Assembly (NCBI GenBank): GCA_015493715.1
Contig: WGCP01000217.1
Span: 1-40,935, forward strand
DNA length: 40,935 nucleotides
Origin: Desulfobulbaceae bacterium
GTDB taxonomy: Bacteria; Desulfobacterota; Desulfobulbia; Desulfobulbales; Desulfobulbaceae
Direction of reading: 5' to 3'
Part shown: positions 28,001 to 38,926 of the stretch, piece by piece
Position numbering within the stretch: the stretch's first letter is position 1
Layout of the letters: each line of letters begins with the position of its first letter
Program-made: the position numbers and the translations under genes
The notes under the pieces: model-generated
The model's input: the letters and a program-made list of their open reading frames with translations, nothing else
What the model was told of the DNA's origin: nothing
Databases searched by the model: none

Positions 28001-29188
28001 ACCGTTCTCCCTTGCCTGAACATAGATCGCATTCAGGGCCTTCTGCAGTTCCGAAGGGATCTCAACTCCCATCCAGTGCAGACAGAGGATGGAAATGAGC
28101 GTGGAAAGACTGCGCTCCTCCGCCTTTAACTGCTCGGAAAGGGCGAGCATATCGGGAATATCATCCTCAACGGAACGGGCATAGGCATCCAGAAAGAGAA
28201 AAGGCAGTTCTTCAGGGCACCCCTTACAGGAGGCCAGGACAATGGTTGTGGCCCCGATAACCGCCCGTAGGTCGCCCTCCTGTCCCCGCGAGAGGAGGGC
28301 CAGAATACAGAAGATACCGGTCAGGCCGAAAAAAAAGGTTCCACCTTGGCCGGCGTATTGATTCAAACGTTCAAGATCTTCCTCAAAAGAGGCTAGTCCG
28401 GCCTCGGTTTCACCCAACAGGAAAGTGGTCGTTCCGGAAAATCCCGACCCTAAAAAAGAATCGCCATGCCGGCCGATAAGGGCCTGCAGCGCATCAAACC
28501 GGCCCTGAAACAGGTAGTATCCGGCCAGCATGCGATGAAAGGGAACTTGCTCAATCGTAGAAATTGTTAGCGCCGTGTCATCTTCAAGATAGTTAAGCAC
28601 CTCGGGAAAATGAACAAGCCGCTCCATGGAATAACGAAAAATCTGATCGAGCAGAAAAAACTGCATTGAGCCGGGCAACCCTCCAAACCACTTGGCATCA
28701 AAAGGGTTGGTAACTATTTGAACAGCCGGAGATTCCATTTCCAGACGACTGCCGCAGTGCTGGGCGAGAAATTGTCCACTCTCATCAATTTTATCAAAAT
28801 CACAGGTATAGACGCCGATGCGAAACTGGCGCATGGCCCGCCAGCATCGGGTCGCCCATTTTCCATACATATAGGAAACAGGCGCTTCCTTTTCAACCAG
28901 TCCCGCAAACGCAGCAAACCAACCCTCCCGCTCACTCCGCCGGAGAAGGGATTCAGATAATTCAGGCACACACTGATTGTGCAGATTCAAGAAACCCGCT
29001 TCACGCAGATGATCAATACTCTCCTTTATCTCGGTCCGGCTGACCTGATACTTCCCGGCAAGGCTGATACATTTGGTTAGAAATGCAACCGAAACCGGTT
29101 CATAGATAATGGAGACACATTGCAGCAGGTAGTGATCGAACGGTTCGAGTTCAGAAAAATCGTGTTTCAGGTCAGAAGATGCATTCAT
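25055..29188 (-). CDS. SNF2-family DEAD/DEAH-box helicase, 1377 aa
   Basis: '[23 protein letters not shown]' (Walker A), '[11 protein letters not shown]', '[22 protein letters not shown]', '[12 protein letters not shown]...[17 protein letters not shown]...[43 protein letters not shown]'. Confidence 0.97.
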   Translation of the reverse strand: [1377 protein letters not shown]

Positions 29189-29255
29189 AAAAAATCGTCC
29201 TGAATAGACAGTAGAAAAAAATAAAAATAATGCCTCGTTGAGGTATGGGTCGCCA

Positions 29256-29285
29256 ATAAAAAAGCCCCCTGCGCTGCAAGGGGCC
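29256..29285 (-). terminator. Rho-independent terminator downstream of the ppiD-like gene
   Basis: Minus strand GCCCCTTGCAGCGCAGGGGGC followed by TTTTTTATT. Confidence 0.75.
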
Positions 29286-29332
29286 TGTCCATATCATAAA
29301 ACCGACAATCCGGCCATGGACTATCTCTTACG

Positions 29333-29455
29333 GGTACCTTGAAAAATTAGATATTTTATTCAAGTTCAGGTAAGCGCAGCATATTATCCGGATGTGAGTA
29401 GTTTTTTTTGCTGTGACACAGAAATTGGGCAAAATAGCATTTTTTCAAAGTGGCC
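29333..29455. mobile_element. MITE-like element E (copy E2)
   Basis: Left end GGTACCTTGAAAAATTAGATATTTTATTCAAG closely matches the E1 right end (reverse complement). Right end ...CAAAATAGCATTTTTTCAAAGTGGCC abuts the ppiD stop codon. Confidence 0.68.
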
Positions 29456-31330
29456 TTACTTGAGAATTGCATCATTAGTCCATATTTCCGCCTTTTTCTG
29501 TAAATCAGCCAGCCAATCCATAAGCAACCGGGTTCGCTGGTCGGCAAGTAACTGTTTGCGGAGCTGTTCCTTTATTTTTGCATTCACGGTTTTACTGTCT
29601 TGCCGACGCTCCGCGATCTGATAAAGATAATAGTTATCGCCTACTTTGAGCGGATGCTCGCAAAACATGGTTTTCGGAGACAGGGAAAAGGCATCCTTGA
29701 TAATCTCACCGGGTACATTTTCCGTCCGTGGCGTACCACGTTTGATAAAATCCGTCTGATGAACATCCTTTCCGGTAAGTCTTCCCTCTTTTTTTGCCTG
29801 CGCAAGCAGCTTATCCGCTGTTTTTTGCGCGAAAACAACCGCTTTTTCCATCCGGTAATCGCTGACAACCCGTTTTCGTACATCGGCAAGAGGCGGCACA
29901 ACAGGAGGTTTGACATCTTCAACAAACAGGATCGCATATCCTTTTTTGACATCAACCAGGGAGCTGAGCTCTCCTTTGCCCAAGGAAAAGGCCTCCTTAA
30001 CAAAGGCGGGATCCGACACAATGCCGCCGGCAAGACTGGAACGGGAGAAAAAATTCGTTTGAACGACTTGCACTCCCTTCTGTTTGCCATATTTCTCCAG
30101 ACTGCCCGCTCTCATGATGCCCTCATAGGCAGAGGAGGCATTTTTAAAGGCCAGGGTCTTTGCCTCTTCCTCTTTCACTTTCTCAGCCAGTTCATTCTTG
30201 ACATCGGCAAAAGAACGGGTCATCGCCGGACGAATTTCCTCCAGCTTTATGATATGAAAACCAAAGGGAGAGCGTACCAGACCGCTGATTTCACCAGGAT
30301 GAAGAGAAAAGACAGCATCGTCAAAAGGTTTAACCATCCTGCCACGAGGAAAGAACCCAAGATCTCCGCCGTTTTTGCCGGTCGGCCCCTCAGAATATTT
30401 TTTGGCAAGGGCCGAAAAATCTTTGCCTGCCTTGGCAAGGGCCAGAATCTTCCGGGCCTCTTTTTTCTTTGCGGCCACTGTCTGCTCGTCCGCCTGCTGG
30501 TCTACTTTAATCAGAATATGACGGGCATGGCGTTGTTCAGGGGTTCGATAGGCATCCTTTTCCTTCTCATATCGGGCTTTCAGCTCGTCATCACTCACCT
30601 GTACCTGTTTCATGGCCTTGTCGGCATCAAAGAGGAGATACTGCACCCGTATTTTCGGTTCGGTGGTATATGTTTGCTTATGCTGCTCATACCAGGCGGC
30701 AAGTTCGGCATCCTTGACCTCCACCTTGTCTTCAAAATCAGCGCTTTTCACTTCTTTGACCGCAAGCTTGATCTCTTCATCGGCAAAAGCAATCCATGTA
30801 TTCAATTCGCTTTCAGGCAATACCGCAAAAGAACCGACTGCCTGGACAACACGTTTTGTCAATGCATCATTGAGCAGGCTGCCTTCAAAGGAAGTGGGTG
30901 TCAACCGATTGCGGGCAAGAATTTTTTTATATCGATCAAGATCAAAATGACCATCCTTCTGAAAGGCAGCCATTTTTTCAATTTGGTGCTGTATGGTTTC
31001 CTTGCTGACTTTCAGACCCATGGCGGCAGCTCCCTGCCGCAGCAGTTCTTCCTGAACCAACTGGCCGACAACACGGCCTTTTAAATTAATTTTATCGAAA
31101 AATCCCGGGGGAACCTGGCCGTTAAATTGGCGGCGATATTTCTCAACGGCCTGATCATAGGCCCGCTGATACGCCTGAATGGAAATCTCCTGTCCATTGA
31201 CAACGGCAATGGAGTTACGATTTCCCCTCATGCTGCTGCCGACACCCCAGAAAACAAAGACCACCGCAATTAAAAGAACCAGCCCCTGAATCAACGTTGA
31301 TTGGGCTCTATTTCGTAAAAATCTCAACAT
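29456..31330 (-). CDS. PpiD-like membrane-anchored peptidyl-prolyl isomerase (SurA_N plus parvulin domains)
   Basis: 'MLRFLRNRAQSTLIQGLVLLIAVVFVFWGVGSSMRGNRNSIAVVNGQEIS' and parvulin 'ARHILIKVDQQA...FSALAKKYSEGPTGKNGGDLGFFPRGRMVKPFDDAVFSLHPGEISGLVRSPFGFHIIKLEEI'. Confidence 0.93.
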   Translation of the reverse strand: MLRFLRNRAQSTLIQGLVLLIAVVFVFWGVGSSMRGNRNSIAVVNGQEISIQAYQRAYDQAVEKYRRQFNGQVPPGFFDKINLKGRVVGQLVQEELLRQGAAAMGLKVSKETIQHQIEKMAAFQKDGHFDLDRYKKILARNRLTPTSFEGSLLNDALTKRVVQAVGSFAVLPESELNTWIAFADEEIKLAVKEVKSADFEDKVEVKDAELAAWYEQHKQTYTTEPKIRVQYLLFDADKAMKQVQVSDDELKARYEKEKDAYRTPEQRHARHILIKVDQQADEQTVAAKKKEARKILALAKAGKDFSALAKKYSEGPTGKNGGDLGFFPRGRMVKPFDDAVFSLHPGEISGLVRSPFGFHIIKLEEIRPAMTRSFADVKNELAEKVKEEEAKTLAFKNASSAYEGIMRAGSLEKYGKQKGVQVVQTNFFSRSSLAGGIVSDPAFVKEAFSLGKGELSSLVDVKKGYAILFVEDVKPPVVPPLADVRKRVVSDYRMEKAVVFAQKTADKLLAQAKKEGRLTGKDVHQTDFIKRGTPRTENVPGEIIKDAFSLSPKTMFCEHPLKVGDNYYLYQIAERRQDSKTVNAKIKEQLRKQLLADQRTRLLMDWLADLQKKAEIWTNDAILK

Positions 31331-31582
31331 AATATACAAACTCCATGGAGGAACGATAATACGGCGCGAAACGGCCTGCGCACGAAAAATGCATTATGTT
31401 CAATTTTCAGGCAAGTTACCAGTGAAAAATGCACATCAGAGATCTCGACATGAAAGCGGGGCTGGAATGAATTCTCCGGTCCCTCTTTAAACAACAGATT
31501 ATTATCGTTGAAAATGGAATAATTCCACCGACGATATGCAGGAAAACACCTGTTTCATCCCGGAAAAAATAAATGGCCATAC

Positions 31583-31611
31583 TTGACAAAAAATATTAGT
31601 TAGAGTAAGAA
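31583..31611 (+). promoter_or_regulatory. Putative sigma70 promoter of dsrC
   Basis: TTGACA (31583-31588), 17-nt spacer, TAAGAA (31606-31611). Strong SD AAGGAGG before the ATG at 31672. Confidence 0.55.
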
Positions 31612-31671
31612 ATTCATGTTTTTTACTCGAAAAATTTTTTAAATCCATATAATTGTCTAAGGAGGAACAAA

Positions 31672-31992
31672 ATGGCAACAATTGAGCACAATGGCACGAG
31701 TTATGAGGTTGATGAAGACGGATTCTTACTCAACGGCGCTGAGGAATGGAACGAAAACTGGGTTGATTACGTAAAGAGCGTTGAAGGAATCAGTGAGATC
31801 ACCGATGAGCATCAGAAGGTTATTGATTCCCTGCAGGAATACTACAAGAAGAACGGTATTGCTCCCATGGTGCGTATCCTCTCCAAGACAACGGGTTTTC
31901 CGCTGAAACGTATCTATGAGCTGTTCCCCTCCGGACCTGGTAAAGGCGCCTGTAAAATGGCCGGCCTGCCGAAACCAACCGGTTGCGTCTAA
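31672..31992 (+). CDS. dsrC: DsrC/TusE family sulfur-trafficking protein (dissimilatory sulfite reductase-associated DsrC)
   Basis: 'DEDGFLLNGAEEWNENWVDYVKSVEGI...VRILSKTTGFPLKRIYELFPSGPGKGACKMAGLPKPTGCV', with both C-terminal cysteines of true DsrC. Confidence 0.97.
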   Translation: MATIEHNGTSYEVDEDGFLLNGAEEWNENWVDYVKSVEGISEITDEHQKVIDSLQEYYKKNGIAPMVRILSKTTGFPLKRIYELFPSGPGKGACKMAGLPKPTGCV

Positions 31993-32014
31993 TACGACTA
32001 CACCTCACTTTGTG

Positions 32015-32055
32015 AAAAAAAGGAAGGCTGCTTAGGGCAGTCTTCCTTTTTTTTT
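32015..32055 (+). terminator. Rho-independent terminator of dsrC
   Basis: AAAAAAAGGAAGgCTGC-ttag-gGCAGtCTTCCTTTTTTTTT. Confidence 0.92.
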
Positions 32056-32155
32056 GTAAGGTTTTTATATCTATCTGAAGAGTTACCTTTTTTTACCCCT
32101 GAAGCCCTTCTTCATTTCCCCATTTCAGTTCCCCGTCCGGCCCATTGTAAGTTGG

Positions 32156-32917
32156 TCAAATACGGCCCGTTAGCTCCGCCACAAGTTGCTTGTGCACTTT
32201 TTCCACCTGCTGCAGATAATCCTGCTGGGTCAAAACAGCCCCTTTTAACCCGCCTCGCAGGTTGATCTCAGTCAACCAAACCTCCCCCGTCGGTGGAACC
32301 AACAGATCAATATGCGCATAGGGAAAATCAGCCCGTGCCATAATCCGGCGGCAAATCGCCGTCTGCATCTCCGATAGCGGCCAGGGACTGCTCACGCCTC
32401 CGAAATGGAGATTATGCCGAAAATTATTCGGATTATGCCTTTCATAGGCCTCCACCTTTTCTCCGAGTACAACCACCCGCACATCCCTGCAATCCGAATA
32501 AAATGGCTGGACAACAAAGGGAAAACGCAGACTCCCCAGAACCGTCTGGGTATAGACATCTTCAATGGAAGAAAAATGGAGGATGCCGGTGCCGGCATTG
32601 GCCCGATCAAGTTTACAGATAACAGGAGTTGCCTCGTCATATTCACCGACAAGACGCAGCATATCATGCAGATCATAGGCGACGCCGGTACCAGGCCCCA
32701 TGTAGCAGCCCAGCAGCCTGGCCTGCAATGCCTTGGAACGGCTGCATAACTGAGAGGTCGCAGATGGAATCAATTGGATGCCCCGACTGACAAGATCAAG
32801 CAGCAGGGATTCTTCGCCGGGACGAAGACGAATACGGCCGACAACGATATCACCGGCCTGCAGGGAGTGGAAATCGGCAAACAGTGTCCGATTATCGGTG
32901 ATAATACGACCGGCCAT
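32156..32917 (-). CDS. ATP-grasp family protein (RimK-like)
   Basis: 'CKLDRANAGTGILHFSS', 'FVVQPFYSDCRDVRVVVLGEKVEAYERHNPNNFRHNLHFGGVSSPW', 'FPYAHIDLLVPPTGEVWLTEINLRGGL'. Confidence 0.78.
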   Translation of the reverse strand: MAGRIITDNRTLFADFHSLQAGDIVVGRIRLRPGEESLLLDLVSRGIQLIPSATSQLCSRSKALQARLLGCYMGPGTGVAYDLHDMLRLVGEYDEATPVICKLDRANAGTGILHFSSIEDVYTQTVLGSLRFPFVVQPFYSDCRDVRVVVLGEKVEAYERHNPNNFRHNLHFGGVSSPWPLSEMQTAICRRIMARADFPYAHIDLLVPPTGEVWLTEINLRGGLKGAVLTQQDYLQQVEKVHKQLVAELTGRI

Positions 32918-32922
32918 GTCGA

Positions 32923-33231
32923 TTAGAAAATCATATCCAGAAAATGGCTATGAAAACCGGTCATGTCGGCGTTGCACTTGCCGCACAACAACACGACCTC
33001 GCCATGGATATCAGTCTCATTCTCCTCAGGCGTAAAGCTACCGTCATCATTTTGCCGGTAGCGGGTGGTCACGGTGACATTCTGCGCCAGTTCGAGAAAA
33101 TCTTCATTGTTGCCGCAAACGGGACAGGTTAGACGGCCACGGGGTCGACCAGTGGGAATTTGGACTTTTTTCTTCATCAAATCAAAGAGGATACGGTTTA
33201 GCTGAGCTTTGGTGGCAACCAGGAAAGCCAA
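32923..33231 (-). CDS. Small hypothetical zinc-ribbon protein
   Basis: 102 aa with two CxxC pairs: 'LTCPVCGNNEDF' and 'LLCGKCNADM'. Directly upstream of the ATP-grasp gene. Confidence 0.65.
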   Translation of the reverse strand: MAFLVATKAQLNRILFDLMKKKVQIPTGRPRGRLTCPVCGNNEDFLELAQNVTVTTRYRQNDDGSFTPEENETDIHGEVVLLCGKCNADMTGFHSHFLDMIF

Positions 33232-33269
33232 TGCACAGAAGAGCCAACAGTCCCAACCGATAGCACATA

Positions 33270-34244
33270 TTATCTACCGGAAATACCAGTCAAAGCAAGA
33301 ATCCTTGCTTTGAAATCTAAATACTCCGAGCTGGTTTCAGAAATAAGATTGCCAAGCAAATAAAAACGATTTGTTGATGGCGATTCTCTGTGCGCCATTG
33401 TTTCGTTAAAATTTTCAACATTCACAACAGTCCAGCATTCCACATAACCAGCAGCTTTCGCTTTCTGATGGCTTTTTTCTGCTTCACCGACACGATTGTG
33501 AATATTAGAAAAGTCAGTGCCTGCTTTGACTTCTATGGCGATTTTATTTTGAAAATTTCCTGGGGCTATTTCTTCCTGGATGACAATATCCGGGTCAGGA
33601 GCAAATTTAATGACAACTATTCTCCGAGAGGCGTTCAATATTTTAATATTACTTTCGGATGATTTGATCGTCGCATGTTCAACTATATTCTGAATAGCTT
33701 CAAAAACCCTGACAATACCCTTTATTCCCTTTTTAACATTTGCTCCGCCACGCAATTGAGGGCCAACGGTAAGAAGAGTTAGATCGTCAACTACTTTTTT
33801 ACTGATCCGTTTGACGCCTACGCCTTCAACAAGTTGGCACAAACTTTTCACTAATGCCCCACACAGTTTCGGCAACGAATCCTGCTGTTTTTTAGTAATT
33901 ACCCCTCGTTCTTCCATTGTTTTGTAACCGGTAAGCCCAAACTTTAAAGTATAAAAAGATTTTTGGCTAAAACCCAATAAAAGACGGTAATATCCTAAAA
34001 GATGAGGATTCGTTTGTAATAAATACGGGGTTGGGAATACCAATTCACCCCGCAAACCATGTTGTGCAACGGCTTTTAAACTTCCAGAAGGGACATATTC
34101 CGATAATTCTCTATCGAGCTGCGCGATGTCTAGCCCGGCTACCGTTTTTTGCAAAGCCTCTTGTAAGCATATCTGCCGTATTTGTCCAAGAGCAAAGGAA
34201 AAATCTATTTGCAATTGCGGCAAAGGTATATTGATTTCTGCCAT
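33270..34244 (-). CDS. Type II restriction endonuclease, XcyI-like (XcyI recognises CCCGGG)
   Basis: 324 aa beginning 'MAEINIPLPQLQIDFSFALGQIRQICLQEALQK', with 'LRGELVFPTPYLL', 'LGYYRLLLGFSQKSFY', 'DDLTLLTVGPQLRGGANV' and PD-(D/E)xK-like 'DPDIVIQEE...KIAIEVKAGTDFSN'. Recalled family pattern of XcyI. Overlaps the MTase stop by 1 nt. Confidence 0.8.
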   Translation of the reverse strand: MAEINIPLPQLQIDFSFALGQIRQICLQEALQKTVAGLDIAQLDRELSEYVPSGSLKAVAQHGLRGELVFPTPYLLQTNPHLLGYYRLLLGFSQKSFYTLKFGLTGYKTMEERGVITKKQQDSLPKLCGALVKSLCQLVEGVGVKRISKKVVDDLTLLTVGPQLRGGANVKKGIKGIVRVFEAIQNIVEHATIKSSESNIKILNASRRIVVIKFAPDPDIVIQEEIAPGNFQNKIAIEVKAGTDFSNIHNRVGEAEKSHQKAKAAGYVECWTVVNVENFNETMAHRESPSTNRFYLLGNLISETSSEYLDFKARILALTGISGR

Positions 34245-35116
34245 TATACAGCGACCCTAATAATATTATTTTCCAATAGTGCCAGCCTTTCCATGGCAAG
34301 AGATACATATTCCGAGTGCAGTTCTATGCCGATATATTTTCTTTGGTGAACCTGGCAAGCAACACCAACAGTGCCAGTGCCAAAAAAAGGATCGAGCACA
34401 TAATCGTCTCTATGGGTAGTGGCAAGAATACAAGGTTCAATTAAATTCGTTGGGAAAGTAGCAAAGTGGGCGCCAGGAAAAGGTTGAGTATTAATACTCC
34501 ATACACTGCGCCGATTTCGGAGCTTACCATTTACACCAGGTTCTTTAATGGCATTGCGATTATAATAATACTTTTGAGACTTACTGAACATAAACAAATA
34601 TTCATGTGATCTAGATGGCCTATCTTTAACACTTTCGGGCATTGCATTTGGTTTCTGCCAGATAATGTCACTTCGTAAATACCAGCCATCATCTTGCAGG
34701 GCAAACGCGAGACGCCATGGAATACCCAGCAGGTCCTTAGGCTTCAGGCCTGATGGAGTATCGGGGCGGACAGACATAGCCCTGGCTGGATTTTTTTTAT
34801 CAGGAGCACGATATCCCCTATTACCGCTTGTATAACCATCGCCAATATTTAGCCACAAAACTCCATCAGATTTAATCACCCGTTTTATTTCAGAAAAAAT
34901 TGTTACCAATTTATGAATAAACTGCGTCAGTGATTTCTCTAGGCCAATCTGACCTTCAACCCCATAATCTCGAAGGCCCCAATAAGGCGGGGAGGTGACA
35001 ACACATTGGATTGATTCAGAAGGAAGGCGATTTAGGGCATGCAGAGCATCACCTTCAAGAATAACGGAACCCGTTAATGACAATATTTCCGGTTTTGATA
35101 TTTTTTCTCTCTTCAT
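34244..35116 (-). CDS. Type II DNA methyltransferase (likely N4-cytosine), modification partner of the XcyI-like endonuclease
   Basis: 'VVTSPPYWGLRDYG' (SPPY motif), 'DGVLWLNIGDGY', 'YVLDPFFGTGTVGVACQVHQRKYIGIELHSEY'. Confidence 0.92.
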   Translation of the reverse strand: MKREKISKPEILSLTGSVILEGDALHALNRLPSESIQCVVTSPPYWGLRDYGVEGQIGLEKSLTQFIHKLVTIFSEIKRVIKSDGVLWLNIGDGYTSGNRGYRAPDKKNPARAMSVRPDTPSGLKPKDLLGIPWRLAFALQDDGWYLRSDIIWQKPNAMPESVKDRPSRSHEYLFMFSKSQKYYYNRNAIKEPGVNGKLRNRRSVWSINTQPFPGAHFATFPTNLIEPCILATTHRDDYVLDPFFGTGTVGVACQVHQRKYIGIELHSEYVSLAMERLALLENNIIRVAV

Positions 35117-35186
35117 AACAATCTTATAACCGAAACGAGTAAATGATTCAATTTTAGACAGTTAATTTTGGGCGTCATCATTACCA

Positions 35187-35468
35187 TCAGCCATAACGGA
35201 CGACAAAAGAGGAATAGTTATTACATTGGGTTTCTTCACTGAAATCAACCGCCGTCACTTTTGACATGGGTGAGCCCTCATGCAGCCAGGCAAGAAACCG
35301 ATCCACGTCTTCGGGTGCCCCCTCGGCGACCACTTCCACCGTCCCGTCAATCAGATTGCGCACCCAGCCACAAACGCCGAGGTGCCGGGCCTCTCTCCTG
35401 GTATAATCACGGAAATAAACGCCCTGCACCCGGCCATGCACAACAGCATGTATACATCTTTTTTTCAT
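35187..35468 (-). CDS. Acylphosphatase
   Basis: 'HAVVHGRVQGVYFRDYTRREARHLGVCGWVRNLIDGTVEVVAEGAPEDVDRFLAWLHEGSP'. Confidence 0.95.
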   Translation of the reverse strand: MKKRCIHAVVHGRVQGVYFRDYTRREARHLGVCGWVRNLIDGTVEVVAEGAPEDVDRFLAWLHEGSPMSKVTAVDFSEETQCNNYSSFVVRYG

Positions 35469-35497
35469 ATTTCGCTCCAGCGGCATCGGTAGACAAG

Positions 35498-37695
<2,198 letters not shown>

Positions 37696-37838
37696 TTTAT
37701 CTTCCTCTATGTGGTTCACATTGGCTGCTTTATCAATTATTCATGAAAACTTATCATATCAGAATTTCCATTTGAAGTCGAACAGGTTATAGTAGAGGGC
37801 GCCTGGAAAAAATCGTGACGAATAACAGGGAGAAAAGA

Positions 37839-38876
37839 ATGCAACACATCATTGTTACCGGCGGCGCCGGCTATATCGGCAGCCATACCTGCCTGGAACT
37901 GCTCAATGGCGGCTATCAGGTCACCGTTATTGATAATCTCTCCAATGCAAGCCGGGAAGGATTACGACGGGTAGAAAAACTGACGGGAAAGTCGGTGGAA
38001 TTTTTCCAGGCCGATCTTCTTGATCCCGATGCCTTGGACCGGTTTTTTCGTACCCACAAGGACGCATTTGGCGTTATCCATTTTGCCGGGCTCAAGGCCG
38101 TGGGTGAATCGGTGGAAAAGCCCCTGCTCTACTACCAGAACAATATTACCGGCACCCTCAATCTCTGCCGGGCAATGGAAAAATATGGTATTAAAAACAT
38201 AGTGTTCAGTTCGTCGGCAACAGTCTACGGCGACCCGGCAAGCGTGCCTATCACTGAGGAATTTCCTCTGCTCTCCTGCACCAATCCCTATGGCCGCACC
38301 AAGGCCATGATCGAGGACATCCTGCGCGACATTCATGTTGCCGACAACAGTTGGAACATCGGATTGCTCCGTTATTTTAATCCGGTCGGCGCCCATAAAT
38401 CCGGCCGCATAGGTGAGGATCCCAATGGGATCCCTAACAATCTGATGCCCTACATCTCCCAGGTGGCTGTGGGTAAATTATCCGAGCTTTCGGTCTTCGG
38501 CAATGACTACCCTACCCATGACGGCACCGGTGTACGGGATTTTATCCATGTGGTCGACCTGGCCGTTGGTCATCTCAACGCCCTGGAAAAACTAACGGAA
38601 AAGCCCGGCGTCGTTACCTATAATCTGGGAACGGGGCAGGGATATTCGGTTCTGGATATGGTCAAGGCCTTTGAAGAGGCCAGCGGCAGAAAAATCCCCT
38701 ATATAATTGCCCCCCGAAGGGCCGGAGATATTGCTCAGTGCTATGCCGATCCTTCGCTCGCGCGGCGCGAATTAGGCTGGCAGGCCGAACGAGGCTTGAA
38801 AGAAATGTGCGAAGACAGTTGGCGCTGGCAGTCAATGAACCCAAACGGATACGCTGCAGTCACGGACAAGGAGTAG
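37839..38876 (+). CDS. galE: UDP-glucose 4-epimerase
   Basis: '[22 protein letters not shown]', '[31 protein letters not shown]', '[14 protein letters not shown]', '[30 protein letters not shown]'. Confidence 0.97.
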   Translation: MQHIIVTGGAGYIGSHTCLELLNGGYQVTVIDNLSNASREGLRRVEKLTGKSVEFFQADLLDPDALDRFFRTHKDAFGVIHFAGLKAVGESVEKPLLYYQNNITGTLNLCRAMEKYGIKNIVFSSSATVYGDPASVPITEEFPLLSCTNPYGRTKAMIEDILRDIHVADNSWNIGLLRYFNPVGAHKSGRIGEDPNGIPNNLMPYISQVAVGKLSELSVFGNDYPTHDGTGVRDFIHVVDLAVGHLNALEKLTEKPGVVTYNLGTGQGYSVLDMVKAFEEASGRKIPYIIAPRRAGDIAQCYADPSLARRELGWQAERGLKEMCEDSWRWQSMNPNGYAAVTDKE

Positions 38877-38926
38877 GGAAATCCAGGCATGGATAGTCAC
38901 CCCTTAATGCCGTCGGCGGGAGGCAA

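Noticed and set aside
3790-29455. CRISPR array as an explanation for the repeated motifs
   Set aside because: Copies are scattered, variable and embedded in inverted-repeat elements. There is no regular repeat-spacer spacing and no cas genes.
29600-31084. 494-aa plus-strand ORF
   Set aside because: Antisense to the ppiD-like gene, with low-complexity F/I-rich composition typical of a shadow frame.
32156-33231. ATP-grasp plus zinc-ribbon pair as a RiPP or defence module
   Set aside because: No precursor peptide, transporter or other maturation gene nearby; the evidence is too thin.
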